DNA of 64,000 bases from Marinobacter daqiaonensis (lineage in GTDB: Bacteria; Pseudomonadota; Gammaproteobacteria; Pseudomonadales; Oleiphilaceae): NCBI RefSeq assembly GCF_900115285.1, contig NZ_FOYW01000003.1, positions 124,001-188,000 on the forward strand, in the 5' to 3' direction. Positions 18,441 through 29,136 of this stretch are shown one piece after another. The notes under the pieces were generated by a model. It had not been told where the DNA came from and did no database searches. It saw only the letters and a program-made list of their open reading frames with translations. Position 1 is the first letter of the stretch, and each line of letters opens with the position of its first letter. The translations under genes were made by a program, and so were the position numbers.

Positions 18441-18647
18441 TGTCGAATCCTTATGTCGTCAGTGACTGGTCGGAGGGTCGGGCCAGTGGTCCCGTGGCCC
18501 GGTGCACGCCAGTTCGGTCCGCAGCTCAGTGCACCAGTCCATAATAGGTTATTTTTATTCTACGCTGCCATCGCGGTGGCGGATGGTCAGTGCCGCCGGC
18601 GCTGCTAGACTCTTGATGAACAATCGGCTATCGGCGGGAGACAAACC

Positions 18648-19766
18648 ATGAAAATCGGCGTACCCAGGGAAATAAAGAACCATGAGTACCGTGTCGGAAT
18701 GACGCCCGCTTCCGTGCGGGAACTGACCGGTTCCGGTCATCAGGTCCTGGTTGAGGTGGGTGCCGGCGCGGCCATCGGTTTTACCGACGACAGCTATCGC
18801 GATGCCGGTGCGCGGCTGGTGGAGTCCGCTGAAGAGGTTTTTCGGGAGGCCGGGCTGATCGTCAAGGTAAAGGAGCCCCAGAAACAGGAACGGCAACTGC
18901 TGCAGGCCCACCATACCCTGTTCACCTATCTCCATCTGGCGCCGGATGAACCCCAGACCCGGGACCTGGTGGCCTCCGGAGCCACCTGCATCGCCTATGA
19001 AACGGTAACTGACAGTCACGGTCACCTGCCGTTGCTGGCGCCCATGTCCGAGGTGGCGGGAAGAATGTCGGTTCAGGCCGGCGCCCACTGTCTGGAACGG
19101 TTCATGGGGGGGCGCGGTGTTCTGCTGGGGGGCGTCCCCGGGGTAAACCCGGCCAGGGTCACCATCATCGGCGCGGGCATGGTGGGGCAGAACGCCCTGG
19201 CCATGGCCGTGGGTCTCGGCGCGGACGTCAGTATTCTTGATGTGAATGTGGAGGTTCTGAGGGAGCTGGACCAGCGCTACGGCAACCGTATCCGCACGGT
19301 ATTTTCAAGCGGAGAGCAACTGGAGCAGTGTGTCACGGAATCGGACCTGGTTATTGGCGCCGTTCTTATACCGGGCGCCTCCGCGCCCAAGCTGGTCACC
19401 CGGGACATGCTCAGGCGCATGCCGGAAGGCAGCGTCATCGTGGATGTGGCCATTGACCAGGGCGGCTGTGTGGAAACCTCACGCCCAACCACACATGACG
19501 ATCCGGTGTTCACAGAGGAAGGGGTGGTGCATTATTGCGTTGCCAACATGCCGGGCGCCGTGGCCCGCACCTCTACTCTGGCCCTCAACAATGCCACCCT
19601 GCCGTTCATCCGGCAGCTGGCGGACAAGGGGCCGGTTGAGGCCATGGCAGCCAACCCGCACCTGCTGGATGGGCTGAACGTACACGACGGCAAGGTTACC
19701 TATCGGGAAGTGGCCGAGGCCCATGGCTACGACTTTACCGAGCCGGAGAAGGCGCTTGCTGGCTAG
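18648..19766 (+). CDS. ald: Alanine dehydrogenase
   Basis: NAD-dependent L-alanine dehydrogenase (alanine to pyruvate and ammonium), 372 aa. The N-terminus [20 protein letters not shown] is classic. The substrate Lys lies in LIVKVKEPQ and the catalytic His in TYLHLA. The NAD domain begins [33 protein letters not shown] lies 8 nt before the ATG. The TAG stop is also the edge of a 273-bp inverted-repeat element, so the element forms the 3' untranslated region. Confidence 0.96.
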   Translation: MKIGVPREIKNHEYRVGMTPASVRELTGSGHQVLVEVGAGAAIGFTDDSYRDAGARLVESAEEVFREAGLIVKVKEPQKQERQLLQAHHTLFTYLHLAPDEPQTRDLVASGATCIAYETVTDSHGHLPLLAPMSEVAGRMSVQAGAHCLERFMGGRGVLLGGVPGVNPARVTIIGAGMVGQNALAMAVGLGADVSILDVNVEVLRELDQRYGNRIRTVFSSGEQLEQCVTESDLVIGAVLIPGASAPKLVTRDMLRRMPEGSVIVDVAIDQGGCVETSRPTTHDDPVFTEEGVVHYCVANMPGAVARTSTLALNNATLPFIRQLADKGPVEAMAANPHLLDGLNVHDGKVTYREVAEAHGYDFTEPEKALAG

Positions 19767-20034
19767 TGTCTCGGCCGGTTAATTCGCTGACCTACTGAGC
19801 CCCTGAAAGCCTTGAGAGCAAGGCGCGGTGTCGAAGATTTGGTGGTTCCAAATCGAGGCGCCGCAACACAGCTCTCAAGGCTTTCAGGGGCTCCCGGAGG
19901 GCTTGCCGCTGGCGACTCTGGACCTGTGTTGTCAGCCCTTGATGTGGAACCACCACACCTGCGGACTGACGCCTTGGCCAGAGTCGCCAGCGGCAAGCAA
20001 TAGGTCAGCGAATTAACCGGCCGGGACACTAGCC
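19762..20034. mobile_element. MITE-like structured element with 36-bp terminal inverted repeats
   Basis: Terminal inverted repeats 19762-19797 and 19999-20034 match at 34 of 36 positions and begin GCTAGTGTC. Two internal stem-loops fill the interior: a perfect 22-bp stem (19798-19819 with 19871-19892) and a perfect 19-bp stem (19901-19919 with 19981-19999). The first loop contains a small hairpin GATTTGG/CCAAATC, and GGTGGTTCCA (19841-19850) is complementary to TGGAACCACC (19945-19954) in the second loop. There is no ORF of note. The flanks show CTAG at both edges, which may be a target duplication or part of the repeat. The element contains the ald stop codon. Confidence 0.7.
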
Positions 20035-20041
20035 CGTGCGG

Positions 20042-20173
20042 GGCCAGCTCCTGCAGGGTGAAGACCGACGGCTGTAGAGCCCGCCTGGCCCTGTAGGAGC
20101 CAGCCTGCTGGCGAAGACCCGGTCCGCGAGCTTTTGGGGCCCCTCCTCGCTGGCGGGCCAGCTCCTACAGGGG
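20042..20173. repeat. REP sequences in inverted orientation (BIME-like)
   Basis: CCCTGTAGGAGCCAGCCTGC... at 20089-20115 and its inverted relative ending GGCCAGCTCCTACAGGG at 20147-20173 are a REP pair. A degenerate third copy (GGCCAGCTCCTGCAGGG) lies at 20042-20058. The sequence style matches Pseudomonas-type REPs. It lies between ald and the GST gene. No coding potential. Confidence 0.75.
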
Positions 20174-20230
20174 GGGTGCGAATCGGGTTGCAGTGGCCAA
20201 CACTTTCATAAACACAACAATGGAGTCTTC

Positions 20231-20803
20231 ATGAAACTCATCGGTTCCAATACCTCGCCCTACGTTCGCCGAATCCGCCTGCTGCTGGTGGACACGCCCC
20301 ACGACTTTGTTCATCTGGATATCTACGGGGAGGGGAGGGACGAGTTGCGTCGGAACAACCCGACCCTGAAGATTCCGGTTCTCAAGGACGGAGACCAGGA
20401 GATTTTCGACTCCCGGGTCATTGCCCGTTACCTCGGGGAAAAGCTTGATCACCCGCCACTGACCTGGGAGCAGGAGAATCAGCTAACCCTTATTGATGGC
20501 GCAAACGACTCCTGCGTGACCCTGCTGCTTGCCAAGAAATCCGGGCTGGACGTGGATGCGGACGTGATGTTCTGGAACCTGCAGCGGGAGCGCATCATGA
20601 CAACCCTGCGCACTCTGAACGCCATGGTGGAGTCAGGCCAGTTCGCACAATGGAACTATCCCGCCATCTGCCTTTACTGCCTGGTGGACTGGGTGCAGTT
20701 CCGGGAGCTGGTGGATTTCACCGGCGTGGAAAGCCTGATCGCCTTCCGCGACCAGCACAGGGCGCATCCGATGGTGGCGGAAACCGATCCTCGCAACGCC
20801 TGA
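20231..20803 (+). CDS. Glutathione S-transferase-like protein
   Basis: A 190-aa protein with an N-terminal thioredoxin-like GST domain (MKLIGSNTSPYVRRIRLLL, with Ser8/Ser9 in the position used by Ser/Cys-type GSTs; NPTLKIPVL with the cis-Pro; FDSRVIARYL with the glutathione gamma-Glu-binding D-S). A helical C-terminal domain follows. Substrate is unknown. GGAG lies before the ATG. Not obviously in an operon; the upstream region is repeat DNA. Confidence 0.85.
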   Translation: MKLIGSNTSPYVRRIRLLLVDTPHDFVHLDIYGEGRDELRRNNPTLKIPVLKDGDQEIFDSRVIARYLGEKLDHPPLTWEQENQLTLIDGANDSCVTLLLAKKSGLDVDADVMFWNLQRERIMTTLRTLNAMVESGQFAQWNYPAICLYCLVDWVQFRELVDFTGVESLIAFRDQHRAHPMVAETDPRNA

Positions 20804-20829
20804 CATCACCGACCCGAGGGCGGGCCGCC

Positions 20830-21825
20830 TCAAAGGCTGTCCCGCACCCGGGCGAGGATGTCCAGGGCATGGCGACGTTTTTCGGGCTGATAGAGATCTA
20901 CCGTGAACATCAGCTCATCCACCTCCACGGTGGCCAGGATCTGTTCCAGTCGGGAGCGGATGGCCTGCTCATCTCCCAGGACCTGCAGCGCCAGAAAGTC
21001 TTTCACGCCGGCTTCTTCAGCCGGGCTCCAGAGACCTTCCATGGAATCCACCGGAGGCTTCATCCACAACGGCTGGCCGCGGAACAGGGACAGGATTCGC
21101 TGATAGCTGGTGGTAGTGAGAACGCGGGCTTCCTCAACGGTGTCCGCCGGCACCGCTGGCAGTGCCAGGATCGCATAGGGGCTTTCCATCTGCTCCGAAG
21201 GCCGGAAATAATCCCGGTAGGTTCGAAGCGCTTCCCGGTAGAGTCGTGGTGCAAAGTGGCCGGCAAAGGCGTAAGGCAGCCCCAGGTGGGCGGCAAGCTG
21301 GGCGCTGAACAGGGACGAACCCAGCAGCCATATGGGCACCTCGGTGCCGGCGCCGGGAATGGCCTTGACCTGCTGGCCCGGCCGCAATGGCCCCAGCAGT
21401 TGCTGAAGTTGCCGGACATCTTCCGGGAACTGCTCCGCTCCGATACCGTCCCGGCGCAGGGCGCGGCTGGTGATGGGGTCAGTGCCGGGAGCCCGGCCCA
21501 GGCCCAGGTCGATCCTGCCGGGGTAGAGGCATTCGAGGGTGCCGAACTGCTCGGCAATCACCAGGGGAGGATGGTTAGGCAGCATCACGCCGCCAGAGCC
21601 AACCCGGATACGCTCGGTCTTACCGGCAATATGGCCAATCAAGACCGAGGTTGCCGAGCTGCTGATGCCCTCCATGTTGTGATGCTCGGCCAGCCAAAAA
21701 CGCTCAAAATCAAGGCTTTCAGCGTGCTGCGCATACGCTACACTATTGGCAAGCGTCCGGGATACGGAGTCGCCTTCCCGAACCGATGCCAGCTCGAGCA
21801 GTGAAAATCGACGTCTGGATGACAT
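20830..21825 (-). CDS. LLM-class flavin-dependent oxidoreductase
   Basis: Luciferase-like monooxygenase-fold protein, 331 aa, of the group often annotated MsnO8/luciferase-like. Features are [17 protein letters not shown] (the conserved W-x-x-E-H-H), [43 protein letters not shown], and the C-terminal ELMFTVDLY. The ATG at 21825 has GGGAG 6 nt upstream, favoured over an upstream GTG. Cofactor (FMN or F420) and substrate cannot be told from sequence; a plain FMN type is likeliest in this lineage. Confidence 0.88.
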   Translation of the reverse strand: MSSRRRFSLLELASVREGDSVSRTLANSVAYAQHAESLDFERFWLAEHHNMEGISSSATSVLIGHIAGKTERIRVGSGGVMLPNHPPLVIAEQFGTLECLYPGRIDLGLGRAPGTDPITSRALRRDGIGAEQFPEDVRQLQQLLGPLRPGQQVKAIPGAGTEVPIWLLGSSLFSAQLAAHLGLPYAFAGHFAPRLYREALRTYRDYFRPSEQMESPYAILALPAVPADTVEEARVLTTTSYQRILSLFRGQPLWMKPPVDSMEGLWSPAEEAGVKDFLALQVLGDEQAIRSRLEQILATVEVDELMFTVDLYQPEKRRHALDILARVRDSL

Positions 21826-21926
21826 GAGAGCTCCCAAATCTGCGATGATGCCAGAAACGTACCTTACCATGGCGCGACAACGTTCAGCGCCAGTCGCGAC
21901 AGGAAGTTTTTGAACCGGGGATAACC

Positions 21927-23864
21927 GTGCCTTTACCCGAACTCAGAATGTCACCCCTGAAGATTGCTGCGATATACCTGCTGCTCGGTTGTGTCTGGAT
22001 CCTGTTCTCCGATCAGCTGGTGTCGTGGTTATTTGCCGATGCTCCCCCCGAAGTGCTGGCAAGAGCCCAGACCCTAAAGGGGTGGGCGTTCGTCATTGTC
22101 AGTGCGGTGATTATCGGCGTGCTGGTGCACGTGTCCATACGCCGTATGGAGCACGCCAGCAGCTTCATGGATCTGCAGAGCTCCATGATCAGGCACGCCC
22201 ATACTGGCATCCTGGCGGCGGATCGGGACAAGAAGGTCATTTACGCCAATCCGGCGATTTCACGGATGTCCAGCACCCCGCTCAAGCTCATCCTCGGACG
22301 ATCCATGAAGGAGTTTCGCTCCGGCGCCCATGAGGAGCCTTTCTACGAGGAGCTCTGGCGCGAGGTGGATGAAACCGGACTCTGGCAGGGGGAGGTGATC
22401 GCCCGTCGTCGGGACGGCTCCCTGTATACACAGTGGGTTACGGTGACGCGGGTCGATGACCGCGAGGGTGAGGTGGCGTACTACGTGATGTTTGCCACTG
22501 ACATTTCCCAGGAAAAAGCCGATAAGGAGCGTCTGCGTTACCTCGCTTTCTATGATCCGCTGACCGATCTTCCGAACCGGGCGCTGATCTCGGAACATCT
22601 GAAAAACGCCCTGCGTCAGACCCCCGCCGAAGGCAGCGGGCAGGTGGCGGTCATGTTCGTCGATCTGGACGATTTCAAGACCATCAACGAGTCCTATGGT
22701 CATCAGGCGGGAGACCAGTTGCTGAGGCTGGCGGCAGACCGGATCCTGGGAATTCTCGTGGATGGCAGTCAGCTGGGGCGATTTGGTGGCGACGAATTCG
22801 TGGTGCTGATGACCGGCGTCACCGACCAGAAACAGGTGGAGCAGATGGCCAGCCGCTTGCTGGACGCCCTGGGGGAAGGCTTTCAGCTGGACGATGATAC
22901 ACGGGTGATGGTGCGGGCCAGTATTGGCATCTGCCTGAGCCGGGGCAGCCGTGGTGGTGATTCAGACGATACCCGCCGCCTGTTCAGTCAGGCCGATTCG
23001 GCCCTCAGTGAGGCCAAGGCCGCCGGCAAGAACATCTTTGCGTTCTATCATACTGAAATGACCCGTCAGGCCCGCCGTCGCCTGGAGCTTGAGGAGGCGC
23101 TGACCACCGCCCTGGCCAGGAAGGAGTTCGTGCTCTATTACCAGCCAGTCCATGATGTTGCTTCCGGTCGGCTCATCGGGGCCGAGGCTCTGGTTCGCTG
23201 GCAACATCCGGAATGGGGGCTGGTGTCCCCCAATGAGTTCATTCCCCTGGCGGAGGAAACCGGCCAGATCGTCGAAATCGGCGCCAGGGTCGCAAGCGAG
23301 GCTGCCCGGCAAATCCGGGCCTGGACCGAGCTTGGCCTTGAGCCTGGCGTGGTGGCCATCAATGTCTCGTCCCGGCAGCTGGCCCGGGGGCATTTCCCGG
23401 CCTTTCTCCGCAGCGTGATCGAGGAAAACGGCATTGAGGGCCATAGGCTTGAGGTGGAGCTGACCGAAAGCAGTCTGCTGGCACTGGGTGAGCGCACCAC
23501 CGATCTGCTGCGGGAGATACGTGAAACCGGGGTCCAGCTGGCCATTGATGATTTTGGCACCGGCTATTCCTCCCTCAGCTACCTGCGGCGTTTCCGCGTG
23601 GACAAACTGAAGATCGATCGCAGTTTTGTTAACGAGCTTCAGGTCGATGGCGGCAGCCTGGGTATCGTCAAGGCGGTCATCGCCATGGGCCAGGCCATGG
23701 GGCTTCAGGTGCAGGCCGAGGGTGTGGAGCTGGACAGTCAGCTGGATACCCTGGCCCGGCTCGGTTGCGACAGCTTCCAGGGCTATCTGCGGGCGGCCCC
23801 CATGCCCGCGGAGCAGTTCCAGAAACTGCTCGGTGCGAGTCAGTCACAACAATCCGAAGGTTGA
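21927..23864 (+). CDS. Membrane PAS-GGDEF-EAL protein
   Basis: Bifunctional c-di-GMP turnover candidate, 645 aa. Two membrane helices (about residues 14-33 and 48-68) are followed by a PAS domain (about 80-190; [19 protein letters not shown]), a GGDEF domain with intact RFGGDEF (285-291) and an EAL domain with intact EAL (420-422), plus VELTESS and [14 protein letters not shown]. No RxxD inhibitory site precedes GGDEF. Both active sites look competent, so the direction of activity is open. The start is GTG 21927 with GGGG 7 nt upstream. Signal sensed by PAS unknown. Confidence 0.92.
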   Translation: MPLPELRMSPLKIAAIYLLLGCVWILFSDQLVSWLFADAPPEVLARAQTLKGWAFVIVSAVIIGVLVHVSIRRMEHASSFMDLQSSMIRHAHTGILAADRDKKVIYANPAISRMSSTPLKLILGRSMKEFRSGAHEEPFYEELWREVDETGLWQGEVIARRRDGSLYTQWVTVTRVDDREGEVAYYVMFATDISQEKADKERLRYLAFYDPLTDLPNRALISEHLKNALRQTPAEGSGQVAVMFVDLDDFKTINESYGHQAGDQLLRLAADRILGILVDGSQLGRFGGDEFVVLMTGVTDQKQVEQMASRLLDALGEGFQLDDDTRVMVRASIGICLSRGSRGGDSDDTRRLFSQADSALSEAKAAGKNIFAFYHTEMTRQARRRLELEEALTTALARKEFVLYYQPVHDVASGRLIGAEALVRWQHPEWGLVSPNEFIPLAEETGQIVEIGARVASEAARQIRAWTELGLEPGVVAINVSSRQLARGHFPAFLRSVIEENGIEGHRLEVELTESSLLALGERTTDLLREIRETGVQLAIDDFGTGYSSLSYLRRFRVDKLKIDRSFVNELQVDGGSLGIVKAVIAMGQAMGLQVQAEGVELDSQLDTLARLGCDSFQGYLRAAPMPAEQFQKLLGASQSQQSEG

Positions 23865-23979
23865 TCTGGAACAAGACGCTGGCGTAGGCCAGACGTTTCA
23901 ATACTGGCTGGTGTTTCAATCTGGGAAAGGGTTCCTGGCGCAACGTAATGCCGGGCATTCTTGTGAGGGAGTAACAGCA

Positions 23980-26736
23980 ATGGCCCCGGTAACGTCTGAT
24001 TCGTCTGCCCATCGGCCGCCCGGAGCAAATGGTTTAACTGCCCCGGGCTGGCATGAGGCCTCGGTGGCGGATGTCCGAAGCCGGCTGGGCGCGCCTGGCC
24101 CCCTGGATGTCGACGAGTCGGCCCGGCGCCTGAAAACCGTCGGACCAAACCGGTTGCCGGAGGCAAACCGCAGTGGCCCCCTGGCCCGGCTGGGGCGCCA
24201 GCTGAAGAACCTGCTGCTCCTTATCCTGCTGGCAGCCGCCGGTATCACCGCGCTGCTGGGGCACTGGGTGGATACCACCGTCATCCTGGCCGTGGTGGTC
24301 ATCCAGACCCTGGTGGGCTTCCTTCAGGAAGGCAAGGCGGAGGAAGCCCTCGCCTCCATCCGGCACATGCTCGCGCCCAATGCCGTGGTGTTGCGCCAGG
24401 ATGGGCGCCACACCATTCCCGCGGAACTACTGGTGCCGGGTGATACCGTCCTGCTGGAATCCGGTGACCGGGTGCCGGCGGATCTGCGTCTGGAAAAGGT
24501 CCATGGCCTGCAGCTGGATGAAGCCATCCTGACCGGTGAGTCCATGGCGGTGGACAAGACCGTCGACGCCCAGCCCGGGAGCGCCGCTCTGGGAGACCAG
24601 CGCAATATGGCCTTCTCCGGAACCATGGTCACCACCGGGACCGCCCAGGGGGTGGTTGTCAGGACCGGGACGGAGACTGAGATCGGCCGGATCTCCGGGT
24701 TGCTGCGGCGCACAGACACCCTGAAGACACCGTTGCTGGCCCAGATGGACCGGTTTGCCCGTTATCTGTCCATCATCATCGTCGTGGTGGGGATACTGAT
24801 TTTTGTGGCCGGGACCTGGTTCAGTGGGCTGGCGGCGGATGAGTTGTTCATGGCAGTGGTGGGGCTGACCGTTGCCGCTATCCCGGAGGGACTGCCGGCC
24901 ATCCTCACCATCACTCTGGCCATTGGCGTGCGGAGGATGGCCATGCGCAGCGCGGTGGTACGGAGAATGCCGGTGATTGAAACCCTGGGGGCGGTATCGG
25001 TGATCTGCTCCGACAAGACCGGCACCCTTACCCGCAATGAAATGACGGTGACCGCCCTGGTGGCAGGGGGCGAACGCTACCGGATTTCCGGCAGCGGCTA
25101 CCTTCCCGACGGCTCGGTCTCACGTGAGAGGGGAGACGAAGGCGCAACAGAAGCGGCTTTGGAGCTGGCCCTGGCGGGCACGCTCTGTAACGACGCCGAG
25201 CTGAAGCTGGGGGAGGATCCGGTCCGGGTGGTGGGCGATCCCATGGAGGGAGCTCTCAAGGTGCTGGCGCTCAAGGCCGACAATACCCTGGCGGATGCCC
25301 ACGCCCGGTGGCCCAGGCTGGACGAAATTCCCTTCGACGCCGAATACCGGTTCATGGCCACCCTGAACCATGACCACCATGGCCACACCATGGTGTATCT
25401 CAAGGGGGCGCCGGAACGGGTCATGGCAATGTGCGCCACCGAACTGGCTGCCGATGGCAGCCCGATCCCCCTTGATGAGGTAGCCTGGCAGCAGGCCGTG
25501 GATGCAATGGCCGGAGAGGGACTGCGGGTTCTTGCTTTCGCCCGCCGTCCCATGCCCCGGGGCACGACTTCCCTGAGCATCGATGATGTGGGCCAGGAAC
25601 TTGAGCTGCTGGGTATTGCCGGCTTCATGGACCCCCCGCGACCGGAGGTGATTCAGGCCATTGCCGAGTGTCGGCAGGCGGGCATCCGGGTGAAGATGAT
25701 AACCGGTGATCACGCCGGAACCGCCGGGGCGATTGCCGCGACACTCGGTCTGGGTGCGGGTCAGGGTGCCAGGGTGCTGACCGGCGCCGAGCTCGATCAG
25801 GCGGGGGACGAGGCGCTGGCAGGACTGGCGAGGGATGTGGATGTCTTTGCCCGCACCAGTCCGGAGCACAAGCTGCGGCTGGTGCGGGCCCTTCAGGCAC
25901 AGCACGAGGTGGTGGCAATGACCGGCGACGGTGTTAACGATGCACCTGCCCTCAAGCGCGCCGACGTGGGCGTCGCCATGGGAGTGAAGGGCTCCGAGGC
26001 CGCGCGGGAGGCTTCCTCGGTGGTATTGCTCGATGACAACTTCACCAGTATCGTCGCCGCGGTCCGTGAAGGCCGCACGGTCTATCAGAATCTCCGCAAG
26101 GCCATCGCCTTCATGCTGCCGATCAACGGTGGCGAGTCCATAAGCCTTGTAGCCGCGCTCCTGCTGGGCCTGACCCTGCCCATCACCGCCCTGCAGATTC
26201 TGTGGGTGAACATGGTCGGTTCCGTGGTGCTGGCCATGACCCTGGCTTTCGAGCCACCGGAGCCCGGCATAATGGCACGGCCGCCCCGCCCGCGCTCGGA
26301 GTCCCTGCTTGAGGGATTCGTCCTGTGGCGGGTAGTGCTGGTGTCGTTGCTTTTCCTGACGGGCATTTTCGCGGCCTGGGCATGGGGCATGGCCCGCAGT
26401 GGCGATACCGAATTCGCTCGGACCATGGCAGTAAACACCCTGGTGGCAATGGAAGTGTTCTACCTGTTTGCGGTCCGCTATCTGGACAGCGCTTCCATGA
26501 CCCTGCGTGGTGTTCTGGGTACTCCCATTGTGCTGGGAGCCCTGGCGGCGGTTGTCGTGCTGCAGGCGCTCTTTACCTGGCTTCCGCTGTTCAACGCTAT
26601 CTTTGGCTCGGCCCCCGTCGACCTGGCCGGGCTGACATTCTCGGTGGCGGCGGGGGTAACCGTCCTGATGCTGCTGGAGCTGGAAACCTGGCTGCGCACC
26701 AGGCTCATCGGTTCCGGCTCGCGCCTACTCCACTAA
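23980..26736 (+). CDS. Cation-transporting P-type ATPase (P2A, Ca2+-type)
   Basis: P-type ATPase of 918 aa. It has an N-terminal cation-ATPase domain (ASVADVRSRLGAP), the TGES actuator loop, VAAIPEGLPA in helix 4, phosphorylation site DKTGTLT (Asp at about residue 345), and the hinge TGDGVNDAPALKRADVGVAMG. The PEGLP motif and the C-terminal helices point to the P2A/SERCA-PMR1 class, so Ca2+ (or Mn2+) export is the best guess. The ATG at 23980 follows GAGGGAG; the frame stays open upstream but overlaps the EAL gene and has no family features. Its last 12 bases overlap the convergent phosphoketolase gene. Confidence 0.92.
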   Translation: MAPVTSDSSAHRPPGANGLTAPGWHEASVADVRSRLGAPGPLDVDESARRLKTVGPNRLPEANRSGPLARLGRQLKNLLLLILLAAAGITALLGHWVDTTVILAVVVIQTLVGFLQEGKAEEALASIRHMLAPNAVVLRQDGRHTIPAELLVPGDTVLLESGDRVPADLRLEKVHGLQLDEAILTGESMAVDKTVDAQPGSAALGDQRNMAFSGTMVTTGTAQGVVVRTGTETEIGRISGLLRRTDTLKTPLLAQMDRFARYLSIIIVVVGILIFVAGTWFSGLAADELFMAVVGLTVAAIPEGLPAILTITLAIGVRRMAMRSAVVRRMPVIETLGAVSVICSDKTGTLTRNEMTVTALVAGGERYRISGSGYLPDGSVSRERGDEGATEAALELALAGTLCNDAELKLGEDPVRVVGDPMEGALKVLALKADNTLADAHARWPRLDEIPFDAEYRFMATLNHDHHGHTMVYLKGAPERVMAMCATELAADGSPIPLDEVAWQQAVDAMAGEGLRVLAFARRPMPRGTTSLSIDDVGQELELLGIAGFMDPPRPEVIQAIAECRQAGIRVKMITGDHAGTAGAIAATLGLGAGQGARVLTGAELDQAGDEALAGLARDVDVFARTSPEHKLRLVRALQAQHEVVAMTGDGVNDAPALKRADVGVAMGVKGSEAAREASSVVLLDDNFTSIVAAVREGRTVYQNLRKAIAFMLPINGGESISLVAALLLGLTLPITALQILWVNMVGSVVLAMTLAFEPPEPGIMARPPRPRSESLLEGFVLWRVVLVSLLFLTGIFAAWAWGMARSGDTEFARTMAVNTLVAMEVFYLFAVRYLDSASMTLRGVLGTPIVLGALAAVVVLQALFTWLPLFNAIFGSAPVDLAGLTFSVAAGVTVLMLLELETWLRTRLIGSGSRLLH

Positions 26737-29136
26737 CACCTCCGGCGAGCCGTGGCCCTCCACCGCCGCCAGTTCATCGTCGCTGAGGAAGTCGCTGGCG
26801 GGGCGGCCAAGCAGATCCGCGCTCTGGTACAGGGCATGGGCCCAGGTGCACTGGTTGGCGAACAGCATGCCGGCTTCGTTGAGGGTGCCGCCCCGGTTAA
26901 TGTAACCCAGAACCCGGGTGCGCCGGAGATCACCGCAGATGCCGGTGGCGTGGCCGCGAAAGACTTCCGGGCGCATGTGGGTCAGTACCACCCGGTATGA
27001 ATAGTCGCGGGGAAACAGATGCTCCTGCTCCGGCCCGGACAGGCAGGCGGCAGCCTCGAAGCGGTCCCGGGGCGTGCGAAACCGTCCTGGCTCCTGGACG
27101 TACACCAGTCGGAATGGCGTACTGGTATCCCTCAGCCGCTCGCAGGCGTGAATCAGCTCGGAGAGCTGGTAGGCACCATTGGCCACCAGCAGCAGGGGAG
27201 TGCCTTCCGACAGGTCCTCATCCACCACCTGGGCCCCGGTGCGCGCAAGATTGCGGGCTTCGTCGGCCGTGAACACACAGGGGCGGTCCCGCTTGGGGAT
27301 TACCATGCAGGCGATCTGACCCCGGCTGGTGTAGATTTCCGGCAACAGCGCCTGGGTACTGTTGTAGTCAGCAGGAAACAGTACCCGTACCATGTCGTTC
27401 ATTTCCCCCAGCAGGGCTTCGCAGAAGGTGGTGTCCTGGTGGGACTGCTCATTCTTGCCGTTTTCCCAGCTGTGGGATGTGGCGATGACGGGAAAACCGA
27501 GCCATTGGGCGGGCCGGTCCAGCTCCTTCTGGTGCCGGGCGAAAATCAGCTCCTGGCGGATCGCTCCCAGCATCTTCACACAGAAAGCCTCGTAGCTGGC
27601 CACAAGGTTCAGGCCGCCCTTGTTGGCGAGGCAGGCGGAAACCACCGCTTCCTCGTTCAGGGCGGTGATGATATTGCCATGCACCGATTCCTGGTCGTTC
27701 TCTGGTTCGTTAACCCGGTGACGCAGGGCGCAGAGCACGCCGGAAAGCTTGTTGCTGCCCAGTTCATCCGGGTTGCCGACCCTCGGTCGCAGCCGCGGGT
27801 TGCTGGCGACCAGGGCCTGGAAGAAATCGTCCACCGCCAGCATGGGCGAGCAGGTATCGCTGCGGGCTGACAGTTCGGGGAGGGCGGGCGCCTCCGGGTT
27901 TCTTGTCGCCAGCGGATGATCCTTCTCTAGGGGGCGCTGCTGCCGGCGGTGATTGGCCAGCAGTTCCAGGGCCTGTTTCAGCTCCTTCTCGGGCACGTGC
28001 AGTCGCCCGGCATGGTGATTGAACAGTTCCCTCGCCTGGGCATCCCGGCGGGGATTTCCCGGCAGGGGCAGATTGTGGGCGGCATTGCGGCCGGCCCCGT
28101 AGAAGCCGTAGCCCTTTTCGGTCTCGGCGATACCGTAGGGGACCGGTAGCGGGTACTGACGGAGGCCCTGGCTGTGTTCCCTTGCCGCTTTCTTAAGCCG
28201 CCGTTCCATGGTGAACAGGGTGCAAACGAATGCGGCGGGGTCCCGGCCGTCGAAGCGTATCGGGTCAAAGCCGCAACGGGACAGATGCAGCATGAATCCG
28301 TCCAGGCCCTCACGGGTACCCAGCTCGGTACGCTGCTCGATCCGGCGACCATTGGCGATCATCACCGGCAGGGAGTAGCCGCAGTCTTCCGCCCGCCACC
28401 AGCGGGGCGCCCAGTCGCTGCCCCGCTGCTCTTCGGCGGCGCCGTCCGACAGGAAGGCCACCAGTGATTCTCCTGGCAGAGGCATATGGACGTACTGGAG
28501 CTCGGCAAAGCCCAGATAACCTCCCTCCAGTATACCGCCGGCGGTGTGGGGGTTCACATGACTGCCAAGGGGGGCCTCGGTGCGGCCGTCCGGCCGTTGC
28601 CGAAAGCTGTAGAAATCCGCCACCAGATGATCAAGACCACCGGCACTGCCATATCGCTCGGCCTGTTCCGGCTGCAGGTTGCCCAGCAGTACATTGACTG
28701 CGTCAATGGCGGCCACGCAATGGCCCTGGCCCATAAGCCAGCTCCTGGTATCGCCGGTCAGCGCATTCAGGGCCATGTAGGCGGCGTAGCCGGGCACCAT
28801 GTTCAGGGCGCCACCGGTATGGCCCTCGGGGTGGGTCTTGAAGTCACAGGCTTCCAGGGGCGACCCGTCAGTGCGGACCCGGTTAGTGTAGGTCATATGG
28901 GCGACGAGCCAGAGCCCGGCACTGGTGAGCCGGTCGAGTGCCGACAGGGTGCGATAGACCGCGTCGGTGTCCGGTTGCAGTCTCTCCGCCACCAGTTGCT
29001 CCGCCAGCTGGACCACCCGCTCCTGGGTTTCCGGCAGGTGTCGGATAACACCGTAGCCCTGACGCCAGCGATCAAACATTGGCTGGTCGTCGGCCAGCGC
29101 ATCCAGCATGTGAAGGTCGGCATAGGGTCTGCTCAT
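26725..29136 (-). CDS. Phosphoketolase (Xu5P/Fru6P)
   Basis: Thiamine diphosphate-dependent enzyme that splits xylulose-5-P or fructose-6-P to acetyl-P plus an aldose phosphate, 803 aa, the normal family length. Recognisable stretches are GHTGGALNMVPGYAAYMALN, HVNPHTAGGILEGGYLGFAELQ, the ThDP-binding region around FLSDGAAEEQRGSDWAPRWW, the SHQDTTFCE motif and the C-terminal GYINRGGTLNEAGMLFANQ. GGAGGG lies 6 nt before ATG 29136. No acetate kinase or phosphotransacetylase gene is adjacent. Which sugar phosphate is preferred cannot be told. Confidence 0.93.
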   Translation of the reverse strand: MSRPYADLHMLDALADDQPMFDRWRQGYGVIRHLPETQERVVQLAEQLVAERLQPDTDAVYRTLSALDRLTSAGLWLVAHMTYTNRVRTDGSPLEACDFKTHPEGHTGGALNMVPGYAAYMALNALTGDTRSWLMGQGHCVAAIDAVNVLLGNLQPEQAERYGSAGGLDHLVADFYSFRQRPDGRTEAPLGSHVNPHTAGGILEGGYLGFAELQYVHMPLPGESLVAFLSDGAAEEQRGSDWAPRWWRAEDCGYSLPVMIANGRRIEQRTELGTREGLDGFMLHLSRCGFDPIRFDGRDPAAFVCTLFTMERRLKKAAREHSQGLRQYPLPVPYGIAETEKGYGFYGAGRNAAHNLPLPGNPRRDAQARELFNHHAGRLHVPEKELKQALELLANHRRQQRPLEKDHPLATRNPEAPALPELSARSDTCSPMLAVDDFFQALVASNPRLRPRVGNPDELGSNKLSGVLCALRHRVNEPENDQESVHGNIITALNEEAVVSACLANKGGLNLVASYEAFCVKMLGAIRQELIFARHQKELDRPAQWLGFPVIATSHSWENGKNEQSHQDTTFCEALLGEMNDMVRVLFPADYNSTQALLPEIYTSRGQIACMVIPKRDRPCVFTADEARNLARTGAQVVDEDLSEGTPLLLVANGAYQLSELIHACERLRDTSTPFRLVYVQEPGRFRTPRDRFEAAACLSGPEQEHLFPRDYSYRVVLTHMRPEVFRGHATGICGDLRRTRVLGYINRGGTLNEAGMLFANQCTWAHALYQSADLLGRPASDFLSDDELAAVEGHGSPEVLVE

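Noticed and set aside
23626..23979. N-terminal extension of the P-type ATPase into the upstream gene
   Set aside because: The frame is open only because it runs within the EAL coding region in another frame; ATG 23980 has a GAGGGAG ribosome site.
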